Shown in pieces: positions 17,913 through 25,717 of a stretch of 64,000 nucleotides of DNA (position 1 is its first letter; the number at the start of each line of letters is the position of its first letter). The stretch lies in the NCBI GenBank assembly GCA_003259005.1, contig QLII01000001.1, positions 496,001-560,000 of the forward strand, in the 5' to 3' direction. A program made the translations under genes and the position numbers. The stretch comes from Spirosoma telluris (lineage in GTDB: Bacteria > Bacteroidota > Bacteroidia > Cytophagales > Spirosomataceae). Under the pieces are notes generated by a model that worked only from the letters and a program-made list of their open reading frames with translations, had not been told where the DNA came from and made no database searches.

Positions 17913-18671
17913 ATGAATACAAAGTACAAACACGTATTGCCGTTAATTTCGTTTATCATTTTATCTGCATTACAACCAGGAGGCTTTACCGCTCTCGCCC
18001 AGGGGCCAGGTCCGGGACAAAGAATACCTCTCCCTCCCATACCCTTAAAAGGCGATACGACACATACCCTTTCCAAACACTTCACACTGGCCTCTGCCAA
18101 CAAAAAAGCACCCGATGCCAAGGGATTTATTCAACGCTGGCTTGTCTTGGAACCCGTAAAGAAAGATATCGTCCGGAATAATATATTCACCGATAACTAC
18201 CTCAGAACAGCTTTTTCGGCCGATAATTTTTCCGGGGATTACACCATAGTTCCCAAACATGGCGAAACGGTAAACATAGGAAACCAGGAACTGAAGTGGT
18301 ATGCATTGGACAGCAAGGCATTCAACGTTAATTTATACCAGTTTACCTACGCCATTAATAGGCCAAAATACGGAATACTGGTCTGGCTGGTCACGGTCAT
18401 CGATTGCCCTGAAGAAATCCAAAACGTCCGGTTAGCAGCCGGGTGTAATTCCGGCAGCATGTGGTGGTTGAATGGTCAGGAAGCCTTGCTGCTTTCTGGT
18501 GACCGGGATATGATTGCCGATAATGGGACTTCTGCCCGTTTAACGCTTAAAAAGGGAAAGAATATCATCCGCGGGGCCGTCATTAACGGACCGGGTATGG
18601 CTAATTTCTGTGTCCGTTTTTTAGATGAAAAAGGATCGCCCCTAAAAAATCTCAGTATTAGTTACCAATAA
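17913..18671 (+). CDS. Secreted protein of a xylan/arabinan locus (acetylxylan-esterase-associated type)
   Basis: 252 aa with a signal peptide (HVLPLISFIILSALQPGGFTALAQ) followed by a Pro-rich linker (GPGPGQRIPLPPIPLKG). The mature part (residues 50-250) is beta-rich, with KGFIQRWLVLEPVKKDIVRN, ELKWYALDSKAFNVNLYQF, SMWWLNGQEALLLSGDRDM and NIIRGAVINGPGMANFCVRF. The pattern resembles proteins that Bacteroidota genomes annotate as acetylxylan esterase; the WWLNGQE and IIRGAVINGPG strands also suggest a carbohydrate-binding beta-sandwich. I see no GDSL or GxSxG motif, so catalytic activity is doubtful. The GH43 gene starts 30 bp downstream, so the two form an operon. Confidence 0.6.
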   Translation: MNTKYKHVLPLISFIILSALQPGGFTALAQGPGPGQRIPLPPIPLKGDTTHTLSKHFTLASANKKAPDAKGFIQRWLVLEPVKKDIVRNNIFTDNYLRTAFSADNFSGDYTIVPKHGETVNIGNQELKWYALDSKAFNVNLYQFTYAINRPKYGILVWLVTVIDCPEEIQNVRLAAGCNSGSMWWLNGQEALLLSGDRDMIADNGTSARLTLKKGKNIIRGAVINGPGMANFCVRFLDEKGSPLKNLSISYQ

Positions 18672-18700
18672 TAGATAGTAGTCTGTTTAAGCTAATTAAA

Positions 18701-20155
18701 ATGAATTTGTACATGAAAAAAGTGAAAGTAACCGGCCTGGCAACGTTATTAGTTTTTTTGATAACCCATACCGTACAAGCCCAGATTGGAAGACCATTTA
18801 TCCATGACCCCTCGACCATTGCTGAATGTGACGGCAAGTATTACACATTCGGTACAGGTGGTGGCGGATTAATTTCTGAGGATGGCTGGACATGGTATGG
18901 TGGTGGGGTGAGACCGGGTGGTGGAGCGGCTCCTGATGTCATCAAAATTGGGGGACGTTATCTGGTCATTTATGGCGCAACCGGCGGTTCACCTAATCAT
19001 AAAGGAGCTATTCTGACCATGTGGAATAAGACTTTGGACCCAAAGTCCCCTGATTTTAAGTATTCTGAACCAGTTGTAGTGGCAACTTCGGATGGTTATG
19101 AAGAGAACGATGCCATTGACCCCGGTGTTCTGTTAGATCCCACAACCGGCCGCCTTTGGCTAACCTACGGCACCTATTTTGGCTTCACCCGCCTGATCGA
19201 ATTAGACCCCAAAACAGGAAAACATAAGGCAGGCAATAAACCCGTAGACGTAGCCATGGTCTGTGAAGCCAGCACGTTAGTCTATCGTGAGGGTTGGTAC
19301 TACCTGCTGGCCACCCATGGTAGTTGTTGCGATGGGGCCAACTCGTCCTACAATGTGGTTGTAGGTCGTTCAAAAAAGATAACTGGGCCTTACCTGGATA
19401 ATGTTGGTAGAAGTATGTTGGAAGGTGGTGGTAAACTGGTGGTTGCCACGCGCGGAGGATTAATCGGGCCCGGTCATTTTGGCCACATTGTTCTCGAGAA
19501 AGGCGTTGAAAAAATGTCCCTCCATTATGAGGCCGATTTAGCGCAAGGTGGTCGGAGCGTATTAGGCATACTGCCGGTGGTTTGGAAAGATGGCTGGCCT
19601 GTTGGAGGAGAAAAGTTCAAAGAAGGAACGTATGAAATTGAATCGGTACGAAGAGGCTATGGCTTAGAGCTGGCCGTTGATTTTACCAGAATGGCAGTTG
19701 CCCCCCGCAGCTTTGGCCAGCCCAACAATGACCCAATTAAGCCCGTGCCGGCTCAGCAATTGGCCGATGTGATGAAAAACTGGCCAACAGGGAATATTCG
19801 TTTAAGAATAGGCGACTACATGTCGCGTCCCCATCAACAATGGACGATTACCGATGCGCCTGATACGACCGGCTATTTAGGTGGTCCCTATTATAAAATT
19901 GTCTTGGCCGGAACCGATCGGGCCTTAGCGGCAACTGCCGATGCAGAAGTAATCACCGTACCGGCATTTACCGGCTCATCTGAACAGTTATGGCGCATCG
20001 ATCAATTGACAGACGGCACCTACCGGATAATGCCCAAGATCGTACTGAATTCAGGAAAAAAGTTCGCGCTGGTTTCTTCTGGAGACAGCACACCAACCTT
20101 GGCAGAATTTGATTTTAACAGTGATAATTCTAAATGGAATTTTAGGGCTCCTTAA
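18701..20155 (+). CDS. Secreted GH43 arabinan endo-1,5-alpha-arabinosidase-like enzyme with ricin-type domain
   Basis: 484 aa. Signal peptide (VTGLATLLVFLITHTVQAQ), then a five-bladed GH43 domain. Likely catalytic residues: Asp in FIHDPSTIAECDGKYYTFGT (base), Asp in NDAIDPGVLLD (pKa modulator) and Glu in VCEASTLVYREGWYYL (acid). The motif THGSCCDGANSSYNVVVGRS is typical of endo-arabinanases. The C-terminal 130 residues (MSRPHQQWTITDAPD, GSSEQLWRIDQLTDGTYRIM) carry QxW repeats of a ricin-B-like lectin. It probably trims arabinan side chains of plant pectin in the periplasm or outside the cell. ATG at 18713 is an alternative start. Confidence 0.9.
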   Translation: MNLYMKKVKVTGLATLLVFLITHTVQAQIGRPFIHDPSTIAECDGKYYTFGTGGGGLISEDGWTWYGGGVRPGGGAAPDVIKIGGRYLVIYGATGGSPNHKGAILTMWNKTLDPKSPDFKYSEPVVVATSDGYEENDAIDPGVLLDPTTGRLWLTYGTYFGFTRLIELDPKTGKHKAGNKPVDVAMVCEASTLVYREGWYYLLATHGSCCDGANSSYNVVVGRSKKITGPYLDNVGRSMLEGGGKLVVATRGGLIGPGHFGHIVLEKGVEKMSLHYEADLAQGGRSVLGILPVVWKDGWPVGGEKFKEGTYEIESVRRGYGLELAVDFTRMAVAPRSFGQPNNDPIKPVPAQQLADVMKNWPTGNIRLRIGDYMSRPHQQWTITDAPDTTGYLGGPYYKIVLAGTDRALAATADAEVITVPAFTGSSEQLWRIDQLTDGTYRIMPKIVLNSGKKFALVSSGDSTPTLAEFDFNSDNSKWNFRAP

Positions 20156-20395
20156 GACAATTCGTTACCCCGTTGCTGCTGAGAGGGTCGTCTATTGGGT
20201 TACTCGCTTCATCGTTCTGTTCATTGCTGACTAGTTGGTAATGCTTATAACGAGGGATTTTTGCAATTAAGCCACGAGCCGCTTATGGGCTATCTACCAT
20301 TTTCATACCTTACTTCTTAGGCTGGGACGCTGTTCATAGTCATTAGGTGGTTTATATAAGAGCAGCGTCAGAACGCATTCACCAATAATTGCTCG

Positions 20396-20821
20396 TTACT
20401 GAGTAAAACGTTTGGGATGATGGCATTCGGTCCAGTAGGAAATTATGGCCGCCAACTGGCCTTTCCAGGCAGCGTATGAGGCCTGCTTTTCAAATAATCC
20501 CTGAATAGTTAATTCATAGGCTTCTTCCACCACTTGTTCTTCGACGGGATGGGTCATGAACACGAACGGAATACACTTTTTGCGCAGGCTCGGGTCCTGA
20601 TCGATTTGTTGTCGAAGTTCCAGGCCACTCATCCCTGGCATACTGATTTCGGAAATAATCAAAAAGGGAATCTCCGGTGTCGCCTTTAAGTAGTCCAGGG
20701 CGGTTTGGCCATTGGAAAAAACGACTACAGGATGAGGCAGGGCTAACTCCGATAAGGCTTGTTTAAACATATCATGATCATCCTCATCGGCGTCAATAAA
20801 GATGATAGGGTGCTCGTCCAT
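20396..20821 (-). CDS. Single-domain response regulator with Glu at the phospho-acceptor site
   Basis: 141-aa receiver domain. The acidic pocket (IIFIDADEDDHDMF), the conserved Thr (IPFVFMTHP) and the Lys (GLFEKQASY) are kept. The phospho-acceptor position in FLIISEISMPGMSGLELRQQ is Glu (codon GAA) where a close paralogue at 21599 has Asp (ILSDVNMPAMNG). Asp-to-Glu changes often mimic phosphorylation in other receivers, so this protein may be constitutively active or a non-phosphorylatable competitor. It is divergent from the paralogue, separated by about 780 bp. The domain call is firm; the functional consequence is inference. Confidence 0.9.
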   Translation of the reverse strand: MDEHPIIFIDADEDDHDMFKQALSELALPHPVVVFSNGQTALDYLKATPEIPFLIISEISMPGMSGLELRQQIDQDPSLRKKCIPFVFMTHPVEEQVVEEAYELTIQGLFEKQASYAAWKGQLAAIISYWTECHHPKRFTQ

Positions 20822-21598
20822 GGCTACTGGTTAATAAAGTAAGAGTAAAACAAAAGCCCGGTTCAGTACCGAGCTTTCCAAATTTTTCTATTTTCCGTAA
20901 CGTCGAGTAAAACGATATCGATCTATGTCAGAGCTGCGCTCAAGGCAGCGAACAACTGAAGTTAAAAACCCGTATACGTATTATTTATCTTAAATCATGC
21001 CAACTAAAGAATCGACAGTTAACTAATTGATTACTAGTATTAGGTATGGAGATTAATCCGCAAGTAATGGTGAAAATTGGTGATTTTCTTACCCAAGTTT
21101 GTGGTCGTAAACTCCCAATTAGTACCTAGGTAACCAGCCATTTGTCCTATTGCCTGACATGATGGCTTTTTACCCTTAAAGCTACTTTTAATTGGCAACG
21201 TCGATAAAGGCATTGATTTATACCAGGGACGGTATCCCATCCAATTAAGTCCGATGCAAGGTGTGCATGGCGTTCCCCCATTTCGTTTGCTGACAGCTGG
21301 GCTGACAGGCTGCTGTTTGTCAATCGATTTGATCAAGCTACAACGACGTATTGTTTCGACTGGTTTAGCCAACCTGATTTGGGAGCAGCAATTCGCTAAC
21401 ATAGGCCAAGTTGGGGTAGGCCAGTTGGCTAAAAAGACGTCCCACTCCCAAACCGGGCTAACCGGTGAGAAGGCTATCTGTCGGTAACTACTCAGCCCAC
21501 CTATATTTTGGTATATTTGTAGTCCATACCAACCCAGAATTGATAGATGGTATCGCTACCAGCAAGCCAAAATCATACGTACGTTTGACCTATAACCT
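20822..21598. other. Intergenic region between divergent response regulators
   Basis: Contains an imperfect hairpin at about 20853-20876 (AAAGCCCGGT / ACCGAGCTTT). TATATTTG at 21512-21519 fits the -7 element TAnnTTTG, 80 bp before the 21599 start. Open frames on both strands in 21040-21487 have no recognisable motif and are not called. Confidence 0.4.
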
Positions 21599-22027
21599 AT
21601 GACTAGCAAAGCACCCATTGTGGTGATTGAAGATGATGAGGATGATCAACTCTTTATCCAGGAAGCCCTTAAAAGTTTGGACATTGTGAATCCAGTTGTC
21701 TTTTTTAGCAATGGCGTCGAGGCAATTGAGTATTTGATTGCTGCTCGGGAAGCCCCTCTTGTGATTCTTAGTGATGTTAACATGCCAGCCATGAATGGCA
21801 TTGAACTTCGCCAGCTAATTGATCTGAATGAGTACCTGAAACTGAAATGCATTCCCTTCGTTTTTTTAACCACAGCGGCCGATCAAGGCCTGGTCAACAC
21901 GGCGTATAGGATGACAATTCAAGGGTACTTTAAAAAAGAGCGCACCTTTGCTGGTTTACAAGAACAGTTGCTCTCAATCCTGGACTATTGGGATAAATGT
22001 TTACATCCAAACAGTCGTTTTACGTAG
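21599..22027 (+). CDS. Single-domain response regulator
   Basis: 142-aa receiver domain with the full active site: IEDDEDDQLF (acidic pocket), Asp in LVILSDVNMPAMNGIELRQL, Thr in CIPFVFLTTAA and Lys in YFKKERTF. It shares the ending (ILDYWDKCLHPNSRF) with the 20396-20821 protein (IISYWTECHHPKRF), so the two are paralogues. There is no output domain, so it acts by protein contact or as a phosphotransfer sink. No cognate kinase is adjacent. ATG 21599 lies 80 bp after a TATATTTG box. Confidence 0.92.
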   Translation: MTSKAPIVVIEDDEDDQLFIQEALKSLDIVNPVVFFSNGVEAIEYLIAAREAPLVILSDVNMPAMNGIELRQLIDLNEYLKLKCIPFVFLTTAADQGLVNTAYRMTIQGYFKKERTFAGLQEQLLSILDYWDKCLHPNSRFT

Positions 22028-22151
22028 TCCATGGAGCCGCTCAAACCCCAAAGTACTCCTCATCAGGTTTTTTCTCAGATAACTCTGTGTCGATTCAAAA
22101 TTCTGATGCCGTAAATGTCGTTGAACATCATTGGGTTCAATAGGGGCTATT

Positions 22152-22530
22152 TTAATTTGTTCGTTGCTTTTCATCCTCCGCGCTCCCAACCGTATTCCGT
22201 TTACAGGCATTGGCTTCCTTCCCAAAGCGGTATAAAAAGGAGAAGCCTACCCGACGAGTATCACTTTGCCGGGTATAGAATGCCGAAACCTGGTTAAGGG
22301 CTACAGTTTGACTATGCATTACCAGGGTATAAAAGAGGTCATTCACGGTTAAGCGGACTGTTGCCTGACCTTGCCGGATGGTTTTTGGCAAGCCAGCAAC
22401 TGATGTTGTAAACCGAACCACTTTTGGTTTGGGCAAAGAATTGGCTACCGGGGAAAAAGCCGGTTAATTCGGCACTCCAGGTTTTGCCCAATTCAAACTG
22501 ATTCACAGTTTCTACTTCATGAAGGTTTGA
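22152..22530 (-). pseudogene. 3' fragment of a beta-barrel outer-membrane protein
   Basis: On the minus strand NLHEVETVNQFELGKTWSAE and LTGFFPGSQFFAQTKSGSVY are followed, after a one-base shift near 22400, by AGLPKTIRQGQATVRLTVND, then VGFSFLYRFGKEANACKRN and a natural-looking tail EDEKQRTN. This is the C-terminal third of a TonB-dependent-like protein of the OMP_b-brl_3 type. The rest of the gene is absent: sequence to the right of about 22530 belongs to a response regulator on the other strand. Confidence 0.75.
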
Positions 22531-22537
22531 TGGTTGG

Positions 22538-23173
22538 ATCGTCGATGATGAACCAGTTGCCCGAACGATTCTCCGAAACTATTGTAGCCATTTGCCGGAG
22601 GTACACATTGTTGCCGAATGCGGTCATGCGCTGGAGGCAAAAGTGATTTTATCCGCCCAACCGATCGATCTACTTTTTCTGGACATTCACATGCCAGTAC
22701 TAACCGGTATCAGCTTTGTCAACACCTTGAAAAATCGGCCCCAGATTATCTTCACAACGGCTTATGAAGAGTATGCCTTAATAGCGTTTGATTTGGCCGC
22801 CTGTGATTATTTACTGAAACCCTTCACGCTGGAACGCTTTAGTGTGGCAGTAGATAAAGCAAAAGAGAAGCGACAGGGAAGCCCAAAACGGGTTGCCGAT
22901 ACTAGTACACCAACCTCGCAGGCCTGTTTTTTCATAAAGGCAGATGGCAAAATTTACAAGATCGCTTATGCCGACTGTCTGTATATCGAAGCACAGGGTA
23001 ACTATACTAAAGTAGTAACCAATGCATCCACCTTTTTACCTAAACTGGCCTTTTCGGCCTTAATCGCGTTATTGCCTCCTGATTTATTTATCCGGGTGCA
23101 TCGCTCCTTTGTGATCAATAAGTCTATAGAGGAGACGTACTTTGCTGATAAACACATTACGTTTCGTCAATAG
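22538..23173 (+). pseudogene. LytTR response regulator lacking a start codon and full C-terminus
   Basis: The in-frame reading begins WIVDDEPVARTILRNYCSHL, the normal start of a LytR/AlgR receiver, but upstream in frame there is only a TGA and no start codon. Receiver: LLFLDIHMPVLTGISFV (phospho-Asp), IIFTTAYEEYAL, DYLLKPFTLERF. LytTR DNA-binding domain: IAYADCLYIEAQGNYTKVV and FIRVHRSFVINKS, but it stops about 20 residues early compared with the paralogue at 24380. ATG at 22519 is one base out of frame. Either the gene lost its ends in a rearrangement or it starts at TTG 22592 without the acidic pocket. Probably non-functional. Confidence 0.65.
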
Positions 23174-23319
23174 GGTGTGGGCGATTTCAAGATGAGCCAT
23201 TTTCAGCTTGTCCCAACAATCTTGCCTTTTGCAGACAAATAGGACGGGTTTGCATATCATTTTGCCATTAATCAAGACGATAAATGACCTTTGATTTTTT
23301 ATACGATTAGATGTAAATC

Positions 23320-24387
23320 ATGAAAAAATCATTTGTCATTTTAATACACGTAGGTTTTTGGGTCTGTTATTTTATATTGATAGCAATCATGCTTGGTGTT
23401 TACTATCGAAGCAACCTCGACGCGGTTAATTCGGTAGCCCGAGTTATAAATGCGTTGAAAAATATCCTTCTTTTCGGTTTTGTACCTTCGGTCATCTCTT
23501 ATTTTTTCTATTACTTTCTGGTATTTCCTAAATACCTGCAACAAAAAAAGTTCGTCTTTTCAGTATTACTTGGCCTACTCATTTCATTTGGATCAGCCCT
23601 CTTTGGCTATCTGCTGCTGCGATATTTTATAGAATCGGGCAGTATTAATGATATGGACAGCAACGGTGAACATGGCCGATCTACCGCTATCCGGGTGATC
23701 ATGCTTATGACCTTCATTGGGGTTGTATGTGGGATTGTTGCCTTGGTCATTAAAGGATTTATTACCTGGTTTAATGAAATTAAATTAAATGAGGCCCTTA
23801 AAGAGAAAGCCTATGAAATGGAAATGGCATTAATAAAATTGCAGCTTGACCCTCACCTTTTGTTTAATACCATTAATAATATCGATGCGTTAATATTAAA
23901 GGATGCAGTGGCGGCATCCGATTATTTGAATAAATTGTCTGACATAATGCGGTTTATGCTTTACGAGACAAAACCAGACAAAATTCTCCTGTCTAAAGAA
24001 ATTGAGTATATAGAGAAATATATAGCCTTACAAAAAATCAGATCGTCAAATAAAGACTATGTTCATTTTACCATAACCGGAAATATAGGTAGTAAGCAAA
24101 TTGCACCTATGACATTTATACCATTCATTGAAAATGCATTTAAGCATACCAATAATAAGAAACTTGAGAATGCTATTTCTATTCATTTAGCGGTAAAGGC
24201 TCAGAAAATACAGTTTACGTGTGAAAATAAATTTGACTCAAAACCGTCAGTTCAGCAATCTGACAGCGGTTTAGGCAGTGAGTTGATTCAAAAACGACTA
24301 AATCTTGTCTATGGGGCGAAACATACGTTGGACGTGCATAAGACAGAGGACCTGTATAGTATAAACTTAGTGATCATCAATGGATAA
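23320..24387 (+). CDS. LytS-type membrane sensor histidine kinase
   Basis: 355 aa. Four membrane helices (FVILIHVGFWVCYFILIAIM, LLFGFVPSVISYFFYYFLVF, FSVLLGLLISFGSALFGYLL, VIMLMTFIGVVCGIVALVI) are followed by a His_kinase domain (PF06580 type): ALIKLQLDPHLLFNTINNID with the phospho-His, then an atypical ATPase with FIPFIENAFKHTNN and GLGSELIQKRLNLVYG. No large extracytoplasmic sensor is visible, so the stimulus is probably membrane-related. It overlaps the LytTR regulator by 8 bp, an evident cognate pair. The pair is clearly more AT-rich than its neighbours. Confidence 0.92.
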   Translation: MKKSFVILIHVGFWVCYFILIAIMLGVYYRSNLDAVNSVARVINALKNILLFGFVPSVISYFFYYFLVFPKYLQQKKFVFSVLLGLLISFGSALFGYLLLRYFIESGSINDMDSNGEHGRSTAIRVIMLMTFIGVVCGIVALVIKGFITWFNEIKLNEALKEKAYEMEMALIKLQLDPHLLFNTINNIDALILKDAVAASDYLNKLSDIMRFMLYETKPDKILLSKEIEYIEKYIALQKIRSSNKDYVHFTITGNIGSKQIAPMTFIPFIENAFKHTNNKKLENAISIHLAVKAQKIQFTCENKFDSKPSVQQSDSGLGSELIQKRLNLVYGAKHTLDVHKTEDLYSINLVIING

Positions 24388-25075
24388 ATACACCTGCATT
24401 ATTATCGAAGATGAGCCGCTGGCCCTTGAAAAGACGAAGGATTTTGTCGAAAAAGTTCCCTTTTTGACGCTAAGTGCTACGTTTGATAATGCGCTAACCG
24501 GCTTAATGTATTTAAATAATAACAAAGTAGATTTGCTTTTCCTGGATATAAATATGGATGAACTATCCGGCATAGAACTCCTGGAAAGCTCAAAAATAGT
24601 AAGCCAGGTTATCCTGACAACTGCCTATCAGGAATATGCGCTTAAAGGCTATGAACTACAGGTAACAGACTACCTTCTAAAACCCTTTACATTTAACCGC
24701 TTCTTACAGGCAGTCAACAAAGCGCAGGGAAATTTAGCGCATCATCCTGCCGATAAAAAAGTGGATTTCATCTTCGTAAAAACGGAGAACCGTCTGGAGA
24801 AAATCATGATAAATGATATTCTCTACATTGAGGGCATGAGAGATTACCTGCGCATTCATTGCTCAGCTAAAAAAATCATGACCTTGCAGAGTTTTCACGA
24901 GATCGAACAACTGATTCCGGCTTACTTAGTGTGTCGGGTGCACAAATCCTATATGATTGCCATCAGTAAAATAGAATCCATCGAGCGGAGCCGGATAAAA
25001 ATCTCAGATCAGTTAATTCCCATTTCAGAAACATACAGGGAAGCTTTCCTTGAACTCATCAATAGCAGACCCTAA
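24380..25075 (+). CDS. LytTR-family response regulator
   Basis: 231 aa. Receiver domain (residues 1-120): IIIEDEPLALEKTK, phospho-Asp in LLFLDINMDELSGIELL, VILTTAYQEYALKGY, DYLLKPFTFNRF. LytTR domain (130-231): KIMINDILYIEGMRDYLRIH, LVCRVHKSYMIAISKIESIE and PISETYREAFLELI, complete to the C-terminus. It is the partner of the overlapping LytS-like kinase. Its targets are unknown; the near-identical promoters at 25516 and 28169 just downstream are reasonable candidates. Confidence 0.93.
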   Translation: MDKYTCIIIEDEPLALEKTKDFVEKVPFLTLSATFDNALTGLMYLNNNKVDLLFLDINMDELSGIELLESSKIVSQVILTTAYQEYALKGYELQVTDYLLKPFTFNRFLQAVNKAQGNLAHHPADKKVDFIFVKTENRLEKIMINDILYIEGMRDYLRIHCSAKKIMTLQSFHEIEQLIPAYLVCRVHKSYMIAISKIESIERSRIKISDQLIPISETYREAFLELINSRP

Positions 25076-25515
25076 TCTGATCAGATCGCGGTAAATATCG
25101 CTAATCAAAAACCGTTCTGACGACGGCATAACCAACAATACTACATCGGTCATTGAACTTTGCTTCAGCACGTTGCTCATCAGTTGGCAACGTGTTCCCT
25201 ACCAGGACGTCTCCTTTCTTTATCTACTTCCTACGCATCAGTCGGCTCACACCGGTTACCCGCTGAGCAGCGCCCAATGATGTGCATGATAAGTCAGCGT
25301 TTCGCTGTTGGCGCATGCCACTCAGCCTGTTGCTGAGCTACCTCAACCATATCGCCCTGCCAAGGCCAACAGGGGCGATCCTGGATTGAACGTCCCTGTT
25401 TATACATGGTCGACGCAGCTCTATCTGTAGCTACCACCATACCTGACCTTGCTAACCATACCGGGCTGATGCCTAATCAGCGGTGATTCCGGCACAACCT
25501 CTCTAAAACTTGGCA
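25076..25515. other. Intergenic region, no gene seen
   Basis: GC-richer spacer after the LytTR gene. I see no frame with recognisable motifs and no strong hairpin. Confidence 0.5.
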
Positions 25516-25612
25516 GACTAAAATCACCCCTTTGCAGACGGAATCTCCGCCCTGGCATAGTTGAATTGCAGCCCCTTACGCTGACCTATACTTTTGACCC
25601 AGTTGACTAATC
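25516..25612 (+). promoter_or_regulatory. Promoter region A of the TonB receptor, duplicated at 28169
   Basis: TTG at 25566-25568 and TACTTTTG at 25589-25596 (TAnnTTTG) are 20 bp apart, the Bacteroidota spacing. The surrounding block (AAATCACC, TTTGCAGAC, GGCATAGTTGAATTGCAG, TTACGCT, CAGTT-ACTAA) recurs at 28169-28262 with the same spacing. Confidence 0.75.
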
Positions 25613-25717
25613 GACCACCAGGGTTTAAAACGAAGCCTTTGCGTAGATGAATGACCTCCTTCACTAATCTTCTAGGAAAGTGAAATCACCACAAACAAAA
25701 ATCACCCCCCCAATCCA

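Noticed and set aside
21040..21487. Overlapping open frames on both strands between the two response regulators
   Set aside because: No motif, signal peptide or start context; neither strand looks coding.
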